Part shown: positions 37,207-48,870 of the stretch, piece by piece
Numbering within the stretch: the first letter of the stretch is position 1
How the letters are laid out: each line of letters starts with the position of its first letter
Source: Benincasa hispida
Lineage: Eukaryota; Streptophyta; Magnoliopsida; Cucurbitales; Cucurbitaceae
Length of the DNA stretch: 64,000 nt
NCBI RefSeq assembly: GCF_009727055.1
Contig: NC_052360.1
Location: forward strand, 64,501,980 to 64,565,979
Reading direction: 5' to 3'
Notes under the pieces: model-generated
Databases searched by the model: none
What the model was told of the DNA's origin: nothing
Seen by the model: only the letters and a program-made list of their open reading frames with translations
Made by a program: the position numbers and the translations under genes

Positions 37207-39018
37207 ATGTTGAAACGAAACCTCCATTTTGCCCTCACCAGGCCCTGTCTTTCCCGCAAAAACGAGCGGCCATCTTTTCAAACCATAGAAAATCTGAGTC
37301 GCTATCTTCGAGAATGCAACGATTTGATGTCTTCGATCTCAACTCACTCCATAGCTCTAAAGCTTGGATTCCTAAACTATACTGTCCCCGTCAACCATCT
37401 CATCAATTGCTATGTCAGATTCCGAAATGTTGCAACCGCACACCAACTGTTCGACGAAATGCCCAACCCAAATGTTGTGTCATGGACCTCACTCATGGCT
37501 GGTTACGTCAACAACGGTAGGCCGACCACCGCTCTTTTGTTGTTCAGGGCAATGTCGAGAAGTCCGATTGTTCCCAACGACTTCACTTTCACCACAGCGA
37601 TTAAGGCCTGTTCGATCCTTTCGAATTTAAGACATGGCGAAAAGTTACATGCCCATGTTGAGATTTTTGGTTATGGAGGTAATGTTGTGGTTTGTTCTTC
37701 TCTTATTGATATGTATGGGAAGTGTAATGATGTCGTTAGAGCTAGGAGTGTCTTTAATTCCATGTCTTGTAAGAATATTGTTTCTTGGACTTCAATGATT
37801 GCTGCTTATGCTCAGAATGCTTATGGCGACGATGCGTTAAAAGTATTTAGGGAATTCAGTAGTTGGAGTTCTGAACATCCAAATCCTCACATGTTAGCTA
37901 GTGTGATTAGTGCTTGTGCAAGCTTGGGTAGGCTGATTTCGGGAAAAGTTATGCACGGTGCAGCGGTTCGTCTTGGCTCTGATTCGAGCAACGTAGTTGC
38001 AAGTGTGTTGGTTGATATGTATGCTAAATGTGGGAATCTTGAGTATTCTGATAAGGTCTTTAACAGAATTTCAAACCCTTCTGTTATTCCTTATACTTCA
38101 ATGATTGTGAGCACAGCAAAATATGGATTTGGGAGAAAGTCTCTTCAACTCTTTGAAGAAATGGTGAGAAAAGGATTGAAACCTAATCATATCACTTTTG
38201 TTGGAGTTTTGCATGCTTGTAGCCATTCAGGACTCCCTAATGAGGGATTGGATTATTTGACATCCATGTATGAGAAATATGGGATAATGCCTGAGATTAA
38301 GCATTATACGTGTGTTGTCGACATGTTAGCTCGAGCTGGGCAGCTAGATAAAGCCTACGAATTAGCAAAATCGATGGAGGTAGTGTCCGATGACAAGGCA
38401 CTGTTGTGGGGAGCATTGCTTTCAGCTAGTAGGTGTCATGGCAGGGTAGATATTGCAGCTGAAGCTTGTAAGCAACTGGTGAATTCCAATGAACAAGTCG
38501 CCGGTGCATACGTCACTTTGTCGAATGCCTATGCGTTAGCTGGAGATATGGAGAAGGCTCAAAGACTCCGAGTTGAGATGAAACATACCGGAGTTCAGAA
38601 AGAACCAGGCTGCAGTTGGATCGAGATAAAAGATTCGAGTTATGTATTCTATGCCGGGGAAATAACGTCGTCCCCACGAGGTGATGAAGTGTTGTGTTTA
38701 CTGCGAGAGTTGGACCGGAAAATGAATGATCGAGGTTATGTAAGAGGAAGCAGAGGGTTGGCGTTTGTTGATATAGAAGAGGAGGCAGAAGAAGAAAAGG
38801 TTTGGTTGCACAGTGAAAGATTGGCATTGGGATTTGGTTTGATTAGCATTCCAAAAGGACTCATTATAAGAATAATGAAGAACTTGAGAATGTGCAGTGA
38901 TTGTCATGAGGCTTTCAAGCTTATAAGTGAGATTGTGGAGAGAGAGTTTGTAGTTAGAGACATCAACAGATTTCATCATTTCAAAAATGGTTGTTGTACT
39001 TGTAATGGTTTCTGGTAA
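37207..39018 (+). CDS. PLS-class pentatricopeptide repeat protein with E and DYW domains (At4g15720/REL2-like)
   Basis: This 603-codon intronless frame is typical of plant PPR genes. After a Ser/Arg-rich N terminus that could be an organelle transit peptide come PLS-type repeats (VSWTSLMAGYVNNGRP, CSSLIDMYGKCNDVVRARSVF, VSWTSMIAAYAQNAYG, ASVLVDMYAKCGNLEYSDKVF, YTCVVDMLARAGQLDKAYELA). The E region (CSWIEIKDSSYVFYAGE) and a C-terminal DYW domain (about 480-603) follow. The domain keeps the deaminase signature HSE (H535, E537), CSDCH (C563, C566) and the C-terminal C597/C599 pair, but ends GFW, not DYW. Such proteins bind organelle RNA and edit specific C residues to U. From memory the closest Arabidopsis protein is At4g15720 (616 residues). 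The ATG at 37207 was chosen as the first in the conserved frame. The target RNA cannot be read from sequence. Confidence 0.92.
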   Translation: MLKRNLHFALTRPCLSRKNERPSFQTIENLSRYLRECNDLMSSISTHSIALKLGFLNYTVPVNHLINCYVRFRNVATAHQLFDEMPNPNVVSWTSLMAGYVNNGRPTTALLLFRAMSRSPIVPNDFTFTTAIKACSILSNLRHGEKLHAHVEIFGYGGNVVVCSSLIDMYGKCNDVVRARSVFNSMSCKNIVSWTSMIAAYAQNAYGDDALKVFREFSSWSSEHPNPHMLASVISACASLGRLISGKVMHGAAVRLGSDSSNVVASVLVDMYAKCGNLEYSDKVFNRISNPSVIPYTSMIVSTAKYGFGRKSLQLFEEMVRKGLKPNHITFVGVLHACSHSGLPNEGLDYLTSMYEKYGIMPEIKHYTCVVDMLARAGQLDKAYELAKSMEVVSDDKALLWGALLSASRCHGRVDIAAEACKQLVNSNEQVAGAYVTLSNAYALAGDMEKAQRLRVEMKHTGVQKEPGCSWIEIKDSSYVFYAGEITSSPRGDEVLCLLRELDRKMNDRGYVRGSRGLAFVDIEEEAEEEKVWLHSERLALGFGLISIPKGLIIRIMKNLRMCSDCHEAFKLISEIVEREFVVRDINRFHHFKNGCCTCNGFW

Positions 39019-39340
39019 TTTCTTAGTAACATAGTGAATCATTGAAATCCCAAATCCAAATTTGTTGACAAAATCTTTCTGTTTTTTAACAACAAAAACT
39101 TGTAAATCACTGTAATTACTTGATGAATGAAGTTTAGTCTCTCACCTTCGAATCTATTTAGTCTCTAGACCTTAGAAAATATTCGTTGTCCCTGAATATT
39201 CAGGTTTATTTTGACCTTGAATTTTTAAAAAGTCTAATATGTTTCTTAACTTGATCATTGAAATTTTAGTTTTGTGTTTGATAGATCTTTAACCAATTTG
39301 ATTTTTTTTATTTAATTCATGAACCTATTAGACAATATTA
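39019..39340. other. PPR gene 3' flank
   Basis: AT-rich sequence after the TAA stop, probably the 3' untranslated region and spacer. No gene is seen before the Harbinger-like element begins. Confidence 0.5.
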
Positions 39341-40752
39341 AAGGATTGTTTATGGCGCTGAGTTGTAATAGAGTGTCAAGAGTTCTTATGTCTGTATTTG
39401 GGATGCATAGTTGAGTTCATGTCTCTTATGATTACTATTTTTGTTTTGAAATTTTTTTATTCAATACTTCTAACTATCTTTGCTGGAATAAAATATGGAT
39501 TGCAATTTTTTAACTTTAATTTTTATTTTTTTTTAAATAATGAATAACAATTGACCCACTACATTTCATGCAAAAAAAAAAAAAGTTAAATAAAATGAGA
39601 AACCAAAGAGAAATTAAAACTTTTGGTTCCTAATTTTTCTCCATGAATTTCATCATCATCTTCTTTTTGTTTTTCTCCTGTTGCTCTGTATTTTTACTCC
39701 ATCATAATTTTTTTAATTGAATCTCTCTCATCATCTTATCAACCAATGGAATGCCATCACATTTATTCAACAATTTCACTTTCAATTTCTCCAAATTTGG
39801 AGGATTATTAGAGAATAAAATCTTCATTTTCACTAATTCTTGCTAGAAATTGTTCCAAGAAAAAATCTCTATTTTCTGATTTTTTTTTTTTTTTTTTGTT
39901 ATATGTTTCATACTTTTCAACTGCGTATATACGTTTCTAAATATTCTTAACACTCATTTGATATATGAATTCAATTAAATAAAAATATATTTTACAAATT
40001 TCTTCATATAAATATTGCACTTATTGTAGACAAAGTACTATTAATTACATGTCAGCAACCCTACACATAGTTTAATAGTCATCAGTCTTGTAATAGTAAA
40101 AAATCGAAGTTGATTATCAAAGATAAATTTTATTAGAGTTTGAAGTCGAAGATGATTGTCAAAGCCTGAAGTTGGTTGCATGAAGGTAGTATTGGAGTTG
40201 GTTGTCGAAGTTTGTCACCAAAGGTGGTTGTCGAAACCTGGAGTTGGTCGACTAAGTTGCTCAGTCGAAGGTGGTCATCAAAGTTGATTATTGAAAGTGA
40301 TTTTCATCGGAGTTTGTAGTCTGAGGTGGTTGTCGGAGTCAATCATCAAAGTTTGTTGTCAGAGGTGGTTGCCAGCCTGAAATTGGTCATCGAAGTTGGT
40401 TGTGCAAAGGTGGTCGTTGAAGTTGGTTGTGCAAAGGTGGTTGTCAGAATTAGGTCACCGGAGTTGTCATCACAAATGATGGTCAGAGCCTAGAATTAGT
40501 TGTCGAAGTTGGCTGCGCTAAGGTGGTCGATGGAGTTGATCATCAGAATTGTCATGGAACGTGATTGTCAAAACTCGAAATTGATCGCCAAAATTGTCAC
40601 TCGAAGATAGTTACCGGAGCGGTTTCCGAAGTGTGACAACGATAATGAGTTAGTAAAATATAGAACCCACCAACATTTAAAGCTTGTGGGCCAAACATTG
40701 AGGTATATTATACAAACTCAACTCAATTCATGTTGATGAGCTAAACACATCT
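39341..40752. mobile_element. PIF/Harbinger-like non-autonomous DNA transposon, copy 2 (diverged)
   Basis: It matches 17566-19202 in order: an end like AAGGATTGTTTATGGCGC, a TGTCTGTATTTGGGATGCA word, the TTCATCATCATCTTCTTTTTG segment, ACCAATGGAATGCCATCACA, the GTTGGTTGTCGAAG array (about 40090-40640), then GGGCCAAACATTGAGG and a decayed right end CTAAACACATC. TTA/TAA triplets flank it but are weak evidence in AT-rich DNA. It lies between the converging PPR and CW genes. It has no transposase. Confidence 0.65.
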
Positions 40753-41534
40753 AAAAATTTAAAGGTTTATTAGATATAAAATTATATTTAATACTTCATA
40801 CATCAATATGTTTAAAATTCTCAAGTAATAAGTTTAAGAAATCAAAAGTTAAATAACTTTTAGGACATTTTTAAAGTTTAAACTATTTTAAATCTAATCA
40901 TTTTTTTTTCTTTTCTTGAAATAGCTCTAGACAATTAAAATTTCGAACCTTTTGTGGCGTAAAATAAAAGGCATCGTTGAGTTGTTTTCTCAAAATCACA
41001 AGTTTATCAACAATGAATTCAATCTGTACTCATGACATAAAGTTAATTGGTCTAAAAACAATCTCCCAAACAAAACTCAACTTCCAAATAGACAGAGAAG
41101 GGGCTTCAGAATAGCTAGTATATATAAATGTAATTACTGGATAAATACTTCATTATGGTTGCCAAATGAATAGAAAGTTATTATTTGAACACTTGAAAAT
41201 GTGGTTGGCCTAAAACTAAAAGGCTGCAACCTTTTTTTTTTTCACTAGAGCTCCACTTTTAGGAGCTAAGATATCAAGCCTTTACATGACCCTCGGGAGG
41301 GGGGGAAGGAAAATTCTCAGCTCAAGAATAATTAAAAATTACATTTTGAATTTCCTAATTGATCTCGCTTTGTACAGAAGTATTGGTAAGTAAGGAACTG
41401 TGTAACAACATCCTAAATATTTCCTAACCAATATCCATCAGGTTGAAGTCAGTTTCAGTGCCTTAGCTTTTCTCAACTGATCACCTTAAGGAAGAAGAAT
41501 AATCCAAGAAAAATAAACTATTTACATGTTTGAC
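40753..41534. other. Spacer and 3' flank of the CW gene
   Basis: About 780 bp without coding signal. The 3' untranslated region of the CW zinc finger gene (- strand) should occupy its right part. A GGGAGGGGGGGAAGG tract is at about 41295-41310. No clear polyadenylation signal could be chosen. Confidence 0.45.
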
Positions 41535-44500
41535 CTAATTTCTACCACTGCAAAAACCCGAGTGAGTTATCGTCTGCGTAGCAACTCGAACCAACTGTAC
41601 GAGTTCCTCGACATCTTGGAAGCTGAAATCAATCACTTTTTTAACTGATGCAACATAGTCCACATGCTTTCCTTCACTAGCACATGAACTAGCTGCCACA
41701 AATGCGTTTCGAGAATTTTTTGAGGCCTCCATGGCTGAATTCATATCATGCGCCTGCAACGTTGAAACAATCCAGATGTGGTGTTCAAGATTTATATTTG
41801 TAAAAAGGAATAGCCATTGAGAACAGCAGTATATAAATTTCTGGTGAATATTGTATTTGGGTTCTTATAGAAATAGGAACTTACGAAATTGAGGACCCGA
41901 GCAAAACTCGAGCAGGTTCCAGCATTCCAGATCTGACTTCGAACACCGTGGGAACTACCTTTCTCGAAAGTAGCCTTATCCATAGCTCCGTAATTGCTTA
42001 AGTTGTCGACATCTGATGCAGAAGAAGATGGAGACTCGCCTAAAAGAAGGATTCATTGAAAGAGCGTCACATTGTTAATTAATTGGACTGATGCGAGAGA
42101 AGAGACTGATGAGTTGCAATCAATCAATGAATCCATTTATTTCTCCTATAAATATCATAATCTTTTTCTTATTACCTTGCACAATTGTACGAAACACCGA
42201 GTGCATCTCGAGGCGATCTCCATTGATGCTTGGATGTTTATGGTAAACTATCCTCAAGTAAGCTACTTCCATACATTTAAAAGCCAAAGATGCTGCAGCC
42301 ATTTCTTGGCGACGTTCATATTCATGGGCACATGACCTGTGAAATGATTGGAGATTACAAGTTAAAATAAGGTTTTAGTCATCAACATGAAACACTACTG
42401 AACATTAAAACAAAAGATAACAAAGAAACTCATTGCAAAGATTTCAATTTTGAACTCGGGAATGAAAAACACTAGCCTAGATACTCTAAATATATGTTCA
42501 AATAAAAAAAGTAGGGAACTTTCATAAGAGGGAGTCTTAGAGGTTTTGATGAAGTATTGACATGGTTTATTTTAAGCTGCCACAGTCAAAGGTTCTGAAG
42601 TAGGTGGGCGTTTGAAGGTCAAGGGTTCAATCCATGGTGGTCACCTACCTAGGAATTAATTTCCTACGAGTTTCCTTGACACCCAAATGTTGTAGGGTCA
42701 AACAAGTTGTCCCATGAGATTAGTCGAGGTGCCCGTAAGCTGACCCAAACACTCAAAAGTTATCTCCTGGCTCAAAAGTTGGCATGCTCAGATTGACTTA
42801 TCAGTTAGCATCATTTAAAATGGTTGCAAGAACAAAGACACCATAAAATAAACATGAGATAGCCAATTAGTAAGGCAAAGTTAAAAATGAAAGGCCTCAT
42901 AATTAAAGACCAACGGTTGGTTCATACATAAAAGAAACGAGAGCTATCAATTACTTGCATTAAAAGGCTTTAAATAGACCTAAAAAAAAGTGACAAAATG
43001 ATCATTTTTACTTACTCGCACAATTCAGCTGTAATGTTATAGAATCGTATCGGAGAAATATCGCCAGGCTTGCCACTCGTATTATTAAGAGTCTCTAGAA
43101 AGTATGCTCCATGTAGATACTTCAGAGCAGATTGGAAGTAAAGCTCGTTACTTTCAAAAATGAATCCAGAGTTCTACAGAATACAAACAAAAACAACGTA
43201 AGAATTGGAAACGAGTCCCCATCTTAGCAACAATGTTGAAAGAGAGTTGCAGCAAAGAGGGAACCTTCAAGTGATCTGCTTCGTCTCTGAGTTTCTTGGC
43301 TTCTTTCAATGTATCACAAACAGTCTGATTCGAGGATTTCATTCTGTTGAGATTTGAAGCATTAACATCTCTAGATCCCTGTAGATCAGGTGTTTTCTTC
43401 GACTCTACCACATCATTACTGGGGGCATTGGCAATAAGCTGATGAGGATCTCCCACTCTAATAGGAACTCGTAAAGGATCACCACCAGGACGGGATGGTT
43501 CTTCTTTGCGTTCGCCTCCAGAAGAGCATATTGATTTTCCATCCCTCTTTTCTACTGTTCTCAGACCACCTTCATTTCCTGCTTCAAAATCCTGATTTCG
43601 CTTTGACTGAAGTCTGACTGCTCTATTTGATTGAAATAAAGCATCTGATCCCTGGTCTTCAGCATCATGACCCTTGAGATTTTGAGGGGTTTCCAATCCT
43701 TCAGCACCAACATGAATCTTCTCTTTCTTACGTTTCTTTTGGCTGGGCTCCATGTTATCATCTATACAATTATTGCACAACTTAGGCTGCTTAACAGTAT
43801 TCGCATCGGCAGTAACAAAATGGTGTTGAACTGCAGGTGAAGCTTTGATTTTTTTGCTGTTGGTGTTGAGGGCATGAGAGTCAGAATGAATATTAGAGGT
43901 AATCTCCTCTTTTTCTCCTCCAAATTGATCGAGTCCAGATGACCGCATGGGAGATGATGAAACTGATTCAGCAGGAGATACTTTCACTCCAAATTTGGCT
44001 TTAGTTAAATGAGCTTGAGAAACATTTGAAGAGCTAGAGTTAGCTGCCCCTGAAACTTGTCGAGCAACTAAATTTCTCTTCGGTAACTCCTTACCAACTG
44101 ATGTTTGTATGGCAATAACCTTCTTATTTTGAATTTTCGGTTTCTTATCCTTGCTGATTTTTTCCGTACCATCAGTGAAATCACTCGATACATCAAGCTT
44201 CTTTTTCTTCTTCAACCTTTCACAATTTTCTTCCTTCAAAAGCACAGATTCATGGAGTCCACTGTTAGGAGAATTTTGATAATCTTGCCAATCATTCAGT
44301 TTCCTTTTCTTTGTGCAGGCACTTTTACCACTTAGTTGATTAACAGAGGACCTAACAACGGAGGAGATCTCAGCTGTTCCTCCCAGTTTCTTCAACGAAA
44401 TTTGCATTCTATTTTCCGTGTTCAATTTGTTGTGTTTCTTTAAGCCAATGTCACCCTGCTTCAGCATACCTTCTCCACCTTCCATATTTGTCAAACCAGA

Positions 44501-47500
44501 GTTTGAACTGCAACCCAATTTTCCAAGGTCCACATTGAAGTTTTGATGATTATCAACAGAGCGCATGTCTTCAGGTCTCTTGTTCTTCCTTTTCAATTGG
44601 TCGCAATTAACTGCAGCAGAAGAAGGATCAGAAGATCCAATTAACCTTTTTTCAAAAAATGATCAATCTACTAGGCAAGATTGAAGATTAATTTCTCATG
44701 GACAACTCACCTCTTTCAGTGAATTTTTCTTTCAGTTTACCTTTGTTCTTTCCCTCTGCCAACTTGCTCAGGTCAATAGAAGATTGATCCATAGAATTTT
44801 TCATTTTACTTGGAGGATTACTCAAACCATTAAGACTTCTATTTTTCCTCGACTCCAACTGCTGGTCGTTCAGAGAACTCTTGCCATGAGTCTGGCCATC
44901 TCTGCTAACTGGATTTTGTATTTCTTTCAAAGTTTCTTTCTTTTTTCCTTGATTTGAAGTATCAGCTGACATTAGTCCATTGGCATGGTTCTGCAAAGCA
45001 CTTCCACTCTCAGGCAATGGTAGCTGGTACAAAGCATAAAGCTTTTCTGTTGTCTCCTGCTCACTGATGTCACACCGGTTCATCCCAGGCCTACAGAATT
45101 GCAACAGTAAATTAACTGGCAGGAAAATACGTGCAAAAACTCTCAAATATAAGACATAATAAGGGGGTGTTTGACCCAAGTTGGGTTGGGTTGGGTGAAG
45201 AAAAAAAACCCATCCACCGTTTGGTTCACCAATTATTAAAGAGGTTTTATTACCTCGTTATTCGCATTAACTCACATTTCTCACCTCGTTATTTATATCA
45301 ACTCTCCCAATTACTCTCCTCCTATAATAATTACCAACTCAACTCAACTTAACTTTGCACGCCAAACACCCCTAAAAGATAATCAAAATCAAATCAAATT
45401 TTTAAAGCAGCAAACTTACAGCCAATCTAGCATGCTACACGACCATTTATCAGGAAGTTGTTCTGGTTTTGTCCCAAATGGCAGAAGGCGCCATTGCTGG
45501 CAAATGTCACAGCATACCCATTCATCCATAGGAGCCATCCCTGCTGGTTCAACCACCCTCGAGGATATGGACATTTTGATTCCACTGTTATCTAGGCCTT
45601 TAGCCTTCCGCAAATCGCCAGAGGCCCTCTCAATTGCATCCTTACTGATACGGTTTTCATCTAACCCTGAGCTGTTAAAAGAATCCGCATTGTTTGCTCC
45701 TACTTTCTCATTGCTGTGAAGCTTTAACCTGTTCCTTCTATTTTCAGATTCAGGAGTGTCAGAATCAGTGTCCTTTCTACCTCTTGATGCTTCACTTCTA
45801 ATCTTGAAGCCTTCCTCAAATGAACCAGCTATTTTCCCACTAGCAGTCTGTACCACTTTCAATTTCTTCTCGACAACAATTTCAGGCTTTTCTTTCTTGA
45901 TTGATGTTTTATCTTTAACTGTTTCGTGTAGTGTAGCTTTACGAGAAAGCTTCTTCTTTTGTGGATCTAAGTTAGCACTGGACTTCAAACCAACGGAACC
46001 AGGTTTGCATTGCAACTCATTAGACAGGAAATCCTTGCTTTCAGAAGCCTCGGTGTCTAATTTTCGATTTACAAGTGTTAGAGTAGTCTTCTCCTCCCCA
46101 CGAGAAGCATAAACTTCATTCTTATGATTGACCTGCCTTTCTCTATGCAGCACCTCCTTTTTCTTCTTCTTAACCAATGTACTGTCATTTTGCTTTGAAG
46201 TTGTCTCATTGGCTAGCTTGGCCAAACCATCTTTTTTCTTCTCAAGAGAAAGCACAGGTTTGGGTAATGGTAAAGGTTTTTCCTTTCTTGGCAACCCAAG
46301 TAGGCTATCATGAAGAGGTGATATCAATGCTCCATGAGGCACTGGGAAAGAAGTCATTGCCTGTTCAAAGGAGAAGATAGAGAGAGAGAGAGTGGGGTAA
46401 GCACATAGATGCAGTTTGAACTGAAAATTTAGAAAATCAGAAGAACCGTCACCTGAATTATCTTAGATGGAGACTCATCAGATGCGCTTTGAGATATGGG
46501 CAGCATCCCTTCACTTAAGTCGGAGCTGTTGTCTGACGATGACAATGGAGAGTCATCAAGTCCTAGGCCACTGTATATTGCTGCATTTTTCAATCCAGTA
46601 CTGTCAGAACCAACTTTGATTCGGAATTTAAGCAATCCGCTATTCATTGGACTGCTTGATCTGCCTGAAGCTTCACCTTTAGAAGGGCAACTATTAGTAA
46701 CTTTAGTAGCCGGCAAGCATGAATCTACTCTCCCAGAGATACTGCCAGAAGTTCCCCTCGTATTATGAGAGGAAATAGTATTGCAGACAAAAGTTTCTGG
46801 TCTCTTAGGTGGTGGAGCTTTTGGATTCTGAGAAGAACCCTACATATACAGTCATATGGTGATTAGTTATATAATTTATATATAAGGTGTTGCTCCATAG
46901 TACTTTCTCACACACAATGGCTAAAATAATTGGAAAAGTTTTCACATACCTCCAAGGGCACATTAACCGGAGTTGGTGCTGCATTGCAGTTTCTTTGTTG
47001 ATTTATGTTGTGCGGCAAAATCGAAGAAGGGCGTTCATATGCAGACAAAAATGAGCCATAACCACCATACTTTGCCCCTAATAACAATTAGAAACCCATA
47101 TATGACTATTTCAAAAACACAAGGTTCATGTCAACCTGACAGTTTGTGGCTTATAAATATGAAAACTTGGCAACTCACCTAACTTTTCAGCTGAAACTCC
47201 ACCTTCAAAGTCTTTTTGGAAGTGACCAAGAAAACGCTCGATCTTCTCATCCTAAACATATAATAATAGGAAGTCTAGTTAATTCAAATGAGCACAAAAT
47301 TATAAATATTTACAAGTAGAAAATAAACAAAAACAAAATAACTTCTTTTTCTGGGTAACTATGGCATCTCAGCTGACCATAGAAAGAAAAGTGCCAAAGT
47401 TCATCCATGAATGTATCCCACGGAAATTATTTAGGGATTATTTAGTGTCAAAGTTAATAATTCAACTTTATCAAACCACATAATTTTACCGAGCCTCCAC

Positions 47501-48511
47501 CTGTTCTTTTTTCCCAATACATTGTTAAACGGTATCCATAAGTTCAATTTACTTTGTTCCACTTGTTTTCCCCCACCGATCGAACTCCAATATAACAGCA
47601 ATGTTTTAAACAACTATTGAGGCTAGGCCTTGAGGCTCGTCTTGTGGCAACATATTAACTTTCAGCCTCAAGACTTACGCCTCCTTCAAACCACAAGAAG
47701 CTTATGCCTCTCATAGACGAGGCAATGTAATAGCAATGTTGTAAACGACTATTGAGGCTTACGTCCAGAGGCTTGTCTTGAGGCAACATTCTAACAGTTA
47801 GCCTCAAGACTTACACCTCCTTCGCCCTTGTGGAAACACACTGAAGTCTCTGTGCTTCATGTAATGATTAGAATAATAACATTAATTTGCCTCACGCTTG
47901 AAAAATATAAAAAACTGAATTGTGACATTTCCTACTGAGACTCTAAAAGGATTATAAATGATAATAGTAGTGAGGCTAAATAAATCCTTTTAGAATTTCA
48001 GTTTAAGTGGCAATTGACGGGGTTGATTTCGATTTTTCTATTCTCTTTATGACTGCTATGTTTAACAATACTTGGAATACTAATTTATAATTTGTTAGAT
48101 GATTTTAGTTATGGTTTATGCCCCATATTGCCTCAAGGCCTTCAGCCTTTTAAAACAGTAGTTACAAATCTCAGCCAAAAAGCAAAAGAGATTAAGCTTT
48201 TGGGAGAAAACCCATTCATTGATATGATGAAACGGACTACATAAACCTTCCAAGTAATCTAATAGTTCAGATTGATTTTTGTTCACTGGGTCATTCAAGA
48301 AACAAGTCACAATCCGGCAATAAATTCTAACACTTAAGAAAAAAGGTCTTACAATGTAAGAGAGAGTAATGTCAGGGTCAATATCACCGCCATTATCCTT
48401 GTGATAGCAAGAAGCCTCGTCTTCTTCCATGTCAATGCAATCCCCCATCATCATCGGCTCAACAGAGCCCACCATTAAATGTGAACCCAAAACCCTAGTT
48501 CCAATAATCAT
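41535..48511 (-). CDS. CW-type zinc finger protein (CWZF7-like), probable chromatin reader
   Basis: Coding exons in transcript order: 48511-48353, 47251-47179, 47077-46950, 46839-46453, 46360-45420, 45090-44711, 44610-43265, 43173-43016, 42336-42176, 42039-41885, 41753-41535. Phases are consistent throughout, giving about 1,368 codons. The N terminus is acidic (DMEEDEA), followed by conserved DEKIERFLGHFQKDFEGGVSAEKLG and YGGYGSFLSAY. The CW domain (about 527-580) reads EWVCCDICQQWRLLPFG then KWSC and GMNRCDISEQE, with likely zinc ligands C533, C536, C557 and C569 and conserved Trp residues. CW domains bind histone H3 tails methylated on Lys4. A long Lys/Ser-rich, probably disordered and nuclear middle part follows, then a conserved C-terminal block (ALKYLHGA, FYNITAELCESCAHEYERRQEMAAASLAFKCMEVAYLR). 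The CW domain is split by an intron in which a MITE sits. Introns also hold a SINE and a 140-bp tandem repeat. The Arabidopsis relative, from memory, is At4g15730. Confidence 0.92.
42569..42779 (+). mobile_element. SINE (Au-like) in a CW gene intron
   Basis: It contains GGTTCAATCC, close to the RNA polymerase III B box, then CACCTACCTAGGAATTAAT, GACACCCAAATGTTGTAGGG and GAGATTAGTCGAGGTGCCCG followed by TAAGCTGACCC. This order is that of the widespread plant Au SINE family as I recall it. The A box is degenerate. It lies in intron 42337-43015, antisense to the gene. Borders are approximate because no clear target duplication was found. Confidence 0.75.
45163..45372. mobile_element. Tourist-like MITE (PIF/Harbinger type) in the intron splitting the CW domain
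   Basis: The ends are GGGGGTGTTTG and CAAACACCCC, with a TAA target duplication (45160-45162, 45373-45375). The subterminal parts CCAAGTTGGGTTGGGTTGGG and ACTCAACTCAACTTAACTTT are inverted-repeat related. It is 210 bp, inside the 329-bp intron 45091-45419. Its ends resemble those of the 17566-19202 element, so it may depend on the same transposase family. Confidence 0.88.
47590..47850. repeat. About 140-bp tandem repeat in intron 1 of the CW gene
   Basis: Two units start AGCAATGTTTTAAACAACTA and AGCAATGTTGTAAACGACTA, about 140 bp apart. Each contains TATTGAGGCT, GAGGCTCGTCTTG/GAGGCTTGTCTTG, CAGCCTCAAGACTTA/TAGCCTCAAGACTTA and CGCCTCCTTC-like words. The GCCTCAAG/CTTGAGGC content makes the units partly palindromic. 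It may be a fragment of a known repeat; the family was not identified. Confidence 0.7.
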
Positions 48512-48870
48512 CTTCCCTAAAATCCAGTATCATTCTAATAAGAAGCGAAGAACAATAAAACAAAACAAGGCCCAGACACCAGATTTAGCGAAACACTTCT
48601 TTCTCGCACCGAAAACAGAACAGAAACCCTTATTCAGAGAAGAAGAAGAAGAAGAATCAATACCGGGTCCTCTTGAACAGGACGATCGGCGAAGACGATC
48701 GTACTGTTGATGTTAATCGAGTAATCTATCAAAACCCCAGAAGAGATTGAAGCCAAAAAAGGAAAATTAATGGTTTGATAGGGCTTTGAAGGAGCTCGTA
48801 CTACAGAAATTCCTGACTTCTGACAAGAAAAATCGATGATCGTAGAAAGAAAGCGAACTGGGGTTTGGAT
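48512..48870 (-). promoter_or_regulatory. CW gene 5' leader and promoter area
   Basis: Upstream of the start codon at 48511 the transcribed strand passes through CT-rich and mixed sequence, including a GAAGAAGAAGAAGAAG run near 48638-48654 on the + strand. The transcript start lies probably near 48850. No TATA box could be assigned. Confidence 0.45.

Noticed and set aside
37065..37520. 151-codon open frame overlapping the PPR start
   Set aside because: It is in another frame from the conserved PPR product and has no repeat or domain match; the frame from 37207 carries the full PPR and DYW pattern.
42569..42779. A tRNA gene (B-box-like GGTTCAATCC)
   Set aside because: No cloverleaf can be formed around it, and the flanking words match a SINE, which explains the B box.
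46128..46768. Open frames on the + strand opposite the CW gene
   Set aside because: They are shadows of the long Lys/Ser-rich coding exons on the - strand.
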